NCBI GenBank assembly: GCA_963811885.1
Contig: CAWETB010000012.1
Coordinates: 310,001 to 374,000 of the forward strand
Length of the DNA stretch: 64,000 bases
From: Gaiellasilicea sp963811885
GTDB taxonomy: Bacteria; Actinomycetota; Thermoleophilia; Gaiellales; Gaiellaceae
Direction: 5' to 3'
Shown here piece by piece: positions 57,701 to 64,000 of this stretch. Each line of letters starts with the position of its first letter. The first letter of the stretch is position 1. Both the position numbers and the translations under genes were made by a program. The notes beneath the pieces are model-generated. The model was not told the DNA's origin. It was given only the letters and a program-made list of their open reading frames with translations, and ran no database searches.

Positions 57701-58284
57701 GCGCGAGCATCAGCTGGCCGCGGAAGCGATCGCGCAACGGGTGGGTGGCCGCGAGGTGCTCGAGCTCCCCGACGAGCGCTGCGTGCCGGCCGAGCTCGAG
57801 CTCGGCGTCGATGCGGTCCTCCTGCGCCGCGACCCGCAGCTCGTCGAGGCGCGCCGCCTCGCGGCGCGCGAAGTCCTCCTCGTCGAGGTCGGCGAGCGCT
57901 GGCCCGCGCCAGAGCTCGAGCGCTTCGCTCAGCAGCCGGGCCTTGGCCGCCGGGCTCCGCGTCTCGTGCTTCCTTGAGCAGCCGCTCGAAGCGGTGGCTG
58001 TCGACGGCTTCGCGCGGCACGGCAAGCCGGTAGCCGGGCGCCTGCGTGACGAGGACATCCCGCCCGAGCAGCTTGCGCAGTGCCGCGACGGTGTTCTGAA
58101 GCGACCCGATCGCCGAAGCGGGAGCGCTCTCGCCCCAGAGATCGGCGACGAGCCTGTCGGTGGAGACGACCTCGCCGGCGCGCAGCGCGAGCGCCGCGAG
58201 CAGCGCGCGCTGCTGCCGGCGCGGCAGCGGGACCACGCGTTCGCCGTCCCGAACCTCCACCGGACCGAGCAGGCGGATCTCCAT
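54789..58284 (-). CDS. AfsR/SARP-type regulator with cyclase-like, AAA and TPR regions (many frameshifts)
   Basis: Large transcriptional activator, about 1,160 residues. From ATG 58284: winged-helix DNA-binding domain (IRLLGPVEVRDGERVVPLP), bacterial transcriptional activation domain (ARREAARLDELRVAAQEDRI), a degenerate class III cyclase-like domain (RYGGSLQRFGPEGLVAVFGA; the metal-binding segment reads VTVLAATPP), a STAND-type ATPase (P-loop VVGEPGIGKTRLAREVAL near 57020; DIHWAEPALVDLIDYLAD) and helical TPR-like repeats to the C-terminus. The frame changes about nine times, for example near 57950, 57175, 56030, 55640 and 55060. The probable stop is the TGA at 54789. Target genes unknown. Confidence 0.82.
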
Positions 58285-58378
58285 CCGACGGGTTGTAACA
58301 CCCCGCACGAGCCAAGCCAATAGCCCGGATGAGCGGGCTGTGACCGCCGCATGAGCGCCCCGGCGCACCGTCGGCGCC

Positions 58379-59604
58379 ATGGGATGCAACCGCTTCCACC
58401 TCGGGATCGCTCGTCGCTCTGGCGCTCGGCGTTCTCGCGTCTCCCGAGCTCCTCGGCGCGACCGCCGCGCCGCCGGAGTGCGCGTTCGAGCGCCGGAGCT
58501 ACGCGCCGGGCGAGAGCGCGGTCCTGGTCGTCTGGAGCGGCACCGGCACGACGCTTCGAATCGACCGCGTCGGCCACGCAGCCGCCCGAGCACGCGACCC
58601 GCTCGCCGGCGCGCCCGTCACGCCTGCCGTCCGGGTTCGATCCGAGCGTCGGCTGCGGGTGCCGATCGGCGACTGGCCGAGCGGGCTCTACGTCGCCGCG
58701 ACTGCGAGGGCCCGGGGGAGAAGGCCTGGCACCGTTCGTCGTCCGGCCGAAGCGGCTCGGCGAGCACCGCGTCGCCGTCGTGCTGCCGACGAACACCTGG
58801 CAGGCCTACAACCTCCGCGACGTCGACGGAAACGGCGTCGGCGACAGCTGGTACGCGCAGCTCGGGCGTCGCGAGCGTCGATCTCGGCCGGCCCGTACCT
58901 CGACGGGGGCGTGCCGCCGCGGTTCCGGGGCTACGACCGCGGTTTCCTGCGCTGGCTCGCGCTGCACCGGACGCGACGTCGGATTTCCTCGCCGACGACG
59001 ACCTCGAGCGCGTCGCGGACGGGCGACCGGCTGGCCGCGGCTCTACGACCTGATCGTCTTCCCGGGCCACGAGGAGTACGTGACCACGCATGCCTACGAC
59101 GTGATCGAGCGGTTCCGCGACCTGGGCGGCAACCTCGCGTTCCTCTCCGCGAACAACTTCTTCTACCGCGTCGAGCGGCGCGGGCGGCTCCTGTTCAAGA
59201 CCGGGAAGATGGCGCGACCTCGGCCGCCCCGAGGCCGCGCTCGTCGGCGTCCAGTACGTCGACTGGAACCAGAACCGCTACCCGAACAGGCCGTACACGG
59301 TCACCGGGGCGTCGCGGCGGCCTGGCTGTTCGAGGGCACGCGGCCTGCGCGAACGGGGATCGCTTCGGGCACTACGGGATCGAGATCGACGCGAGGACGT
59401 CACGAGTCGCCGCGCGGGATCAAGGTGCTCGCACGGATCGACGACGCCTTCGGCCCCGGCAAGAGCGCGGAGATGACCTACTACGAGACGGCGCGCGGCG
59501 CGAAGGTGTTCGCTGCTGGGGTGATGAACTTCGGCGGTTCCGCGCTGTGGCCCGACGTCTCCCGCATGGTCGAGAACCTCTGGCGGCGGCTCGCCGTCGC
59601 GTGA
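58379..59604 (+). CDS. Secreted N,N-dimethylformamidase beta-subunit-like protein (heavily frameshifted)
   Basis: About 400 residues if reconstructed. A signal-like region (VALALGVLASPELLGATAAP) precedes segments typical of the DMFase large-subunit C-terminal domain: VAVVLPTNTWQAYNLRDVDG, VPPRFRGYDRGFLRWLAL, YDLIVFPGHEEYVTTHAYDV, LGGNLAFLSANNFFYRV and AEMTYYETARGAKVFAAGVM. They lie in three phases with roughly eight or nine changes in 1.2 kb. Either the local sequence quality is poor or the gene is decaying. Stand-alone members of this family are common; the amide-cleaving role is not proven for them. Confidence 0.65.
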
Positions 59605-59607
59605 GCC

Positions 59608-60900
59608 TCAGCGCCGCTCGACCATCCCGTACAGCCGCCCGAGACCGACGAGGTAGAGCCGCTCCCGGTCGGCGACGACGGGCGAGTACTTCCCGTCCGG
59701 CCACCGCCAGAGCTCGCGGCCCGTGGCTGCATCGAGCGCGTACGTCCGCTCTGCGAACGTGGCGAAGTAGACGACGCCTGCGATCACGGAGGCCGAGCCC
59801 GAGATCGGCCCGTTCGCGCGGAACCGCCAGCGCACGTCGCCGGTCGCGGCGTCGAGCGCATAGAAGGAATGGTCGTAGGAGCCGACGAGGATCAGCCGGC
59901 GCCAGACGGCAGGCGAGGCGTAGACATACCCACCGGTGCTCTGCGACCAGAGCAGCCGTCCACTCGTGGCGCCGAACGCGTAGACCTTGCCGTCGGTGTT
60001 GCCGATGAAGACGCGCCCGTAGCCGGCCGCCGGTGTGGAGTAGAACGCGCCGCGCCCGCCGAGACGAGGCTGGGCGGAGGCGCGCCACGCGAGCCGGCCG
60101 GTTCGCGCGTCGAGCGCATAGAGATACCCGTCGTAGTCGCCGACGAACACCCTGGCTCGCCGAGAGCGCAAGCGAGCCTTTGACCCGGCCGCTCGTCCGG
60201 AACGTCCAGCGCGTGCGGCCTGTCCGCGCGTCGAGCGCCCAGATCCGCGCCGTCCCAATCACCGACGTAGACGAGTCCGCGCGACGACGAGCGGCGAGGA
60301 TTCGTTCGGCCCCGTCGTCCGCTGCCAGACGACCTTGCCGCTGTCCGCGTCATACGCCACGACGATGCCGTCGCGGCCGGGCACCGAGTCGCCGCAGGTC
60401 GACCGTCGCCCGATGAACGTGACGTAGACGAGCCGGTCCGCAGACGGCTGGTGACGCCCAGCCGCAGCGCCCCGTCCGGTGGCTCCAGATGGTCGTGCCG
60501 GTGCGTGCGTCCAAGGCATAGAAGCGGCCGTCGAAGGTCGGGAGATAGATGCGGCCGTAGGCGACGGCGGGCGGGAACTCGAGCAGCGCCCTGCCCCGGA
60601 ACGTCCAGATGCGGCGGAACGGTGGACGGAGGGCGACGTTGGGTGCGAAGCGAGCCCGCCGGTCGTCGAAGCCGTAGGTGGCCCAGGCAACTGTCGTCGA
60701 CCGGAGCTGAGGCGGGTTGCGTCGTCGCTCGACGGCGGTTGCGCCGTTGCGACCGGAACGTCGGTCGTGACGAACTCGACCGTCGCTGAGCCACGCACGT
60801 CCTCGCCGGCTTGCCGCACGGAGAGCACGTAGCCAGCGACCGCGGCCAGACCGACGGCCACGGCTCCGCACGCGAGGACGAGCCAGCGTCTACGCGTCAT
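59608..60900 (-). CDS. Membrane-anchored PQQ-type beta-propeller protein (about six frameshifts)
   Basis: About 428 residues from ATG 60900. N-terminal span (RRWLVLACGAVAVGLAAVAG), then PQQ-like propeller blades: FDGRFYALDARTGTTIWSHR, DGIVVAYDADSGKVVWQRTT, ARIWALDARTGRTRWTFRTS, DYDGYLYALDARTGRLAWRA, DGKVYAFGATSGRLLWSQST and SFYALDAATGDVRWRFRANG. The phases change in the order expected for six single-base insertions, and the total length agrees. BamB-like folds of this kind serve as scaffolds; no PQQ dehydrogenase residues are evident. It converges with the DMFase-like gene with a 3-base gap. Confidence 0.82.
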
Positions 60901-61000
60901 GCGGCTGTTGTAGCGCACCCGGCTACGTCCGAACCGGCTCCAGTCGTCCGTGTGAGCACGAGATGAGTCGTACGTGAGCGGCATCGAGCAGGATCGCGCC

Positions 61001-61132
61001 ATGGGGGAACCGGGGCGCGTCGCGGACGTGGAGGCGCTGATCAGGGAAATCCAGCGCTATCTCATCTACCTCGACGCGCTCCGGAGATCGCAGAAGCTTC
61101 CACGCGCTAGGCGGAAGAGGAGAGGCCGTTGA
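61001..61132 (+). CDS. Small basic protein (43 aa)
   Basis: From ATG 61001 with AGGAT upstream; in-frame GTG 60974 would add nine residues. A helical core (DVEALIREIQRYLIYLDALR) is followed by a very basic tail (ARRKRRGR). It lies 60 bases before sdhA on the same strand. No known family recognised. Confidence 0.4.
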   Translation: MGEPGRVADVEALIREIQRYLIYLDALRRSQKLPRARRKRRGR

Positions 61133-61149
61133 GGCCGCACCCCGCCCGG

Positions 61150-61165
61150 CGCTGACGCATCAGCG
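61150..61165. promoter_or_regulatory. Palindrome upstream of sdhA
   Basis: CGCTGA-CGCA-TCAGCG is a perfect 6-bp inverted repeat located 14 bases before the putative -10 of sdhA, and GCGTCAG partly repeats at 61181. It could be an operator or a weak terminator of the small gene before it. Confidence 0.4.
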
Positions 61166-61178
61166 ACCGCAATTCGGG

Positions 61179-61184
61179 TAGCGT
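61179..61184 (+). promoter_or_regulatory. Putative leaderless -10 (TAGCGT)
   Basis: TAGCGT ends eight bases before the sdhA GTG at 61193. Confidence 0.45.
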
Positions 61185-61192
61185 CAGTCGAG

Positions 61193-62876
61193 GTGGACGC
61201 GAAGCACGACGTACTCGTGATCGGCGCCGGCTGCGCTGGCATGCGCGCCGCGATCGAGGCTCACGACGCGGGTGCCGACGTCGCGATCGTCTCGAAGCTC
61301 CACCCGACCCGCAGCCACTCCGGCGCGGCCGAGGGCGGGATCAACGCGGCGCTCGGAAACTCCGGCGACGACAGCCCCGAGAGCCACGCGTTCGACACCG
61401 TCAAGGGCTCCGACTACCTCGGCGACCAGGACTCGATCGAGATCTTCACGCGCGAGGCGCCGGGCGACATCTACCAGCTCGAGCACTGGGGCGCGGTCTT
61501 CTCGCGCGCCGACGACGGCAAGCTCGCGCAGCGCCCGTTCGGCGCCGCCGGCTCGCCGCGCACCGTCTTCGCGGCCGACATCACCGGCCACGTCCTGATC
61601 CAGGTGCTCTACGAGCAGCTCGTCAAGCGCGACATCACGGTCTACGAGGAGTTCTTCGCGTGGCAGCTCGTCGAGCACGAGGGCCGCTGCCAGGGCGTGA
61701 TCGCCTGGGACCTCCTCCACGGCGGTCTGAAGGCGCTCGGCGGCAAGACCGTCCTGCTCGCCACCGGCGGCGTCGGCCGCCTCTACCGCGCGACCACGAA
61801 CGCCTACGCCTGCACCGGCGACGGGATGTCGATGGCGCTGCGCGCCGGGCTGCCGCTGAAGGACATCGAGTTCATGCAGTTCCACCCGACGACGATGTTC
61901 CCGAGCGGGATCCTGATCACCGAGGGCTGCCGCGGCGAGGGCGGGGTCCTGCGCAACTCGGAGGGCGAGCGCTTCATGGTGCGCTACGCGCCGACCGCGA
62001 AGGACCTCGCGTCGCGCGACGTCGTCTCCCGCTCCGAGCAGACCGAGATCGACGAGGGGCGCGGCATCAACGGCTCCGTCCTCCTCGACCTGACCCACCT
62101 CGGCGCGGAGAAGATCCTCACGCGCCTGCCCGGCTCGCGCGAGCTGGCGATGGTCTACGCCGGCGTCGACCCGATCCACGAGCCGATCCCGGTCCGCCCC
62201 GGCGCCCACTACCACATGGGCGGCGTCGAGACGGACACCGACGGCCTGACCGAGATGACCGGGCTGTACGCCGCGGGCGAGGTCGCCTGCGTCTCGGTCC
62301 ACGGCGCCAACCGCCTCGGCGGCAACTCGCTGATGGAGACGATCACCTTCGGCCGCCGCGCCGGCCGTGCCGCCGCCGAGTGGGCGCTCGCGAACACGAC
62401 CGTCACCGTCCCGGAGTCGGCGACGCGCGACGCGGAGCGCGAGCTGAAGTCGCTGCTCGGCCGGACGAAGGGCGAGCGGCCCGTGGCAGATCCGCGACGA
62501 GCTCGGCCAGACGATGCTGAAGAACTTCGGCGTCTTCCGCCGCGAGGACCAGATGGCGGAGCAGATCGAGATCATCGACGGCCTCCGCGAGCGCTACCCG
62601 ACCGTCGTCGTCGAGGACAAGGGCGAGGTCTTCAACTCCGACCTGACGCAGGCGATCGAGCTCGGCTACCTGCTCGACGTCGCCGCCTGCATGCTCCAGG
62701 CGGGGATCGCGCGCAAGGAGAGCCGCGGCGCCCACTCCCGCCCGCACGACTACCCGACGCGCGACGACGAGAACTTCCTGAAGCATTCGATCTCCCGCTG
62801 GAAGGACGGCGGGCCCGAGCTGACGTACAAGGAAGTCCGCATGACCAGGTGGACGCCCGAGGAGAGGAAGTACTAG
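61193..62876 (+). CDS. sdhA: Succinate dehydrogenase/fumarate reductase flavoprotein subunit (frameshift)
   Basis: FAD-bearing catalytic subunit, about 560 residues from GTG 61193. Features: Rossmann site DVLVIGAGCAGMRAAIEAHD, covalent-FAD region HPTRSHSGAAEGGINAALGN, active-site segments QFHPTTMFPSGILITEGCRG and HGANRLGGNSLMETITFGRR, and the C-terminal helical domain. The frame shifts near 62484, where one extra G precedes WQIRDELGQTMLKNFGV. The stop is interlocked with sdhB (TAGTG). Confidence 0.94.
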
Positions 62877-63973
62877 TGCAGGTAGCCCTGAAGATCTGGC
62901 GTTACGACGCGGCCACCGGCGACAAGGCGCTGCGCGAGTACGAGGTCGACGCGCCCGAGGAGGCGACGCTGCTCGACTGCCTCGACCTCGTCAAGGACCG
63001 CCACGACGGCTCGCTCGCCTACCGCAAGAGCTGCCGGATGATGATCTGCGGCTCCTGCGGGATGCGGATGGACGGCGGCGCCGTGCTCGCCTGCAAGGTG
63101 CGGATGTACGACATCGCGAACGCGGGCCACGTGCCCGTGATCTCGGCGATGGGCAACCTGCCGGTGATCAAGGACCTCGTCGTCGACATGGATCCCTTCT
63201 GGGCCAAGTTCAAGGCGATGAAGCCGTACCTGCAGCCGGGCTACAACCAGCCGGAGGACGGCAAGGAGCACCTGATCTCGCAGGAGCGGATGAACGTGAT
63301 CCACAAGGAGTCGCTCTGCATCAACTGCGGCTGCTGCGTCTCCGAGTGCAACGCGATGGAGTCCGACCCCGAGTTCCTCGGGCCGCAGGCGCTCGCGAAG
63401 GGGATGCGCTTCGTCGGCGACCCGCGCGACGCCGCCAAGGCCGAGCGGCTCGACCAGTACTCGAGCGAGCACGGGATCTGGGAGTGCACCCGCTGCTACT
63501 TCTGCAACGAGCGCTGCCCCAAGGGCGTCGACCCGCGCGACGCGATCGCCAAGCTCGGCGCCGAGGCGATGAAGGAGGGCATCGACGACGACATGGGCGC
63601 GAAGCACGCGAACTGGTTCGTCGTCTCCGCGAAGACGACCGGCTGGCTGCGCGAGACCGAGCTCGTCCCGAAGACGCAGGGGATCGTCTCCTCGATCAAG
63701 GAGATGAAGTTCGCGATGGGGCTGCTCAAGCACGGCAAGGTGCCGGTCCCGATCCCGCCGCACGTCGCCGAGGGCGTCAAGGAGTCGCGGGCGCTCTACG
63801 ACATCGTCAAGCAGCAGGACCGCCAGGGGGCGATGGGGATCGTCCAGGGCGAGCATGCGCTGTCGCGGCTCGAGCACGCCGGCCCCGATGCTGCCGAGCT
63901 TCCGGGTGAGAAAGAGCCTCCCGACGTCCTGAAGTGGGGCCAGGCCGACGCCGACAAGGGAGACGCCGCGTGA
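62876..63973 (+). CDS. sdhB: Succinate dehydrogenase iron-sulfur subunit, long form
   Basis: 365 residues from GTG 62876, over 100 longer than the usual 230-260. Ligands for three clusters are visible: [2Fe-2S] in SCRMMICGSCGMRMDGG plus a later Cys, [4Fe-4S] in CINCGCCVSECNAME and the third cluster in ECTRCYFCNERCPKG. The extra C-terminal 120 residues contain basic and Pro-rich segments (KHGKVPVPIPPHVAEGVKES). The next gene begins in the overlapping GTGA and resembles HdrB/SdhE, which suggests a non-classical membrane attachment. Confidence 0.94.
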   Translation: MQVALKIWRYDAATGDKALREYEVDAPEEATLLDCLDLVKDRHDGSLAYRKSCRMMICGSCGMRMDGGAVLACKVRMYDIANAGHVPVISAMGNLPVIKDLVVDMDPFWAKFKAMKPYLQPGYNQPEDGKEHLISQERMNVIHKESLCINCGCCVSECNAMESDPEFLGPQALAKGMRFVGDPRDAAKAERLDQYSSEHGIWECTRCYFCNERCPKGVDPRDAIAKLGAEAMKEGIDDDMGAKHANWFVVSAKTTGWLRETELVPKTQGIVSSIKEMKFAMGLLKHGKVPVPIPPHVAEGVKESRALYDIVKQQDRQGAMGIVQGEHALSRLEHAGPDAAELPGEKEPPDVLKWGQADADKGDAA

Positions 63974-64000
63974 GGAAGGTCGCGTACTACAAAGGCTGTC
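63970..64000 (+). CDS. HdrB/SdhE-like Cys-rich (CCG) subunit, 5' end only
   Basis: Only ten codons are in the window: VRKVAYYKGC. The pattern of a strand followed by YY-x-GC at the very N-terminus is typical of heterodisulfide reductase B and of the SdhE/CCG-domain anchor of archaeal-type succinate:quinone reductases. Identity rests on this short piece and on its position after sdhB, so it needs the sequence beyond the window. Confidence 0.6.
   Translation, partial: MRKVAYYKGC

Overview
The window is GC-rich bacterial DNA with many GTG starts, four-base start/stop overlaps and tightly packed short operons. Gene content (acyl-CoA carboxylase subunits, AfsR/SARP-type regulator, Suc_Fer-like protein, UBP zinc finger, GCGG-type lipoproteins, HdrB-like succinate dehydrogenase partner) points to a high-GC actinobacterium. 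A deep lineage such as Thermoleophilia is my best guess, but that is inference. No rRNA, tRNA, CRISPR array or insertion sequence was seen, and no stretch above 300 bases lacks a gene.

Layout. 1-3857 (+): polyamine-type ABC uptake operon, ATPase cut by the window edge. 3854-13225 (-): signalling operon with a giant soluble HAMP-array hybrid histidine kinase, CheR, stand-alone CheB and a second REC-PAS-GAF-PAS kinase. 13345-15918: divergent Cys/Met PLP enzyme and acyl-CoA carboxylase beta chain. 15915-20117: HEAT-like protein, then a molybdate operon (HTH-Mop regulator, modA, modB, modC). 20114-23693: GGDEF/HD-GYP cyclic-di-GMP protein behind a 35-residue membrane peptide, two more small proteins and a secreted HExxH protein. 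23697-28148: pgsA, biotin carboxylase/carrier protein, Suc_Fer-like protein, JmjC/cupin oxygenase. 28190-33524: lipoprotein, sucC-methyltransferase-sucD, hydrolase, adenosylhomocysteinase. 33610-38367: DEAD-box helicase, aminotransferase, LapA-like and Cys-rich small proteins, PDZ-Lon protease, atypical SDR. 38373-44634: mdh and icd divergent from tandem citrate synthases, a HEAT-like protein, purE and purK. 44631-52948: zinc-ribbon peptide, two Xer recombinases, secreted glycoside hydrolase, esterase, acyltransferase, ABC exporter, zf-UBP, P1 peptidase, cupredoxin. 53009-64000: PEP carboxykinase, a 14-codon Gly-rich ORF with terminator, SARP regulator, secreted DMFase-like and PQQ-propeller proteins, then sdhA-sdhB and the first codons of an HdrB/SdhE-like gene.

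Together the window holds much of the TCA cycle (two citrate synthases, icd, sucCD, sdhAB, mdh) plus pckA and both propionyl/acetyl-CoA carboxylase chains, in separate units.

Two window-wide patterns matter. First, many genes are split by frameshifts, and almost every one that can be resolved is a single extra base, so I treat these as probable assembly errors and give gene extents across them. Second, many starts without a Shine-Dalgarno have a TANNNT hexamer 6-10 bases upstream, as expected of leaderless promoters; I used this to choose starts. Five convergent gene pairs end in one shared CTAG.
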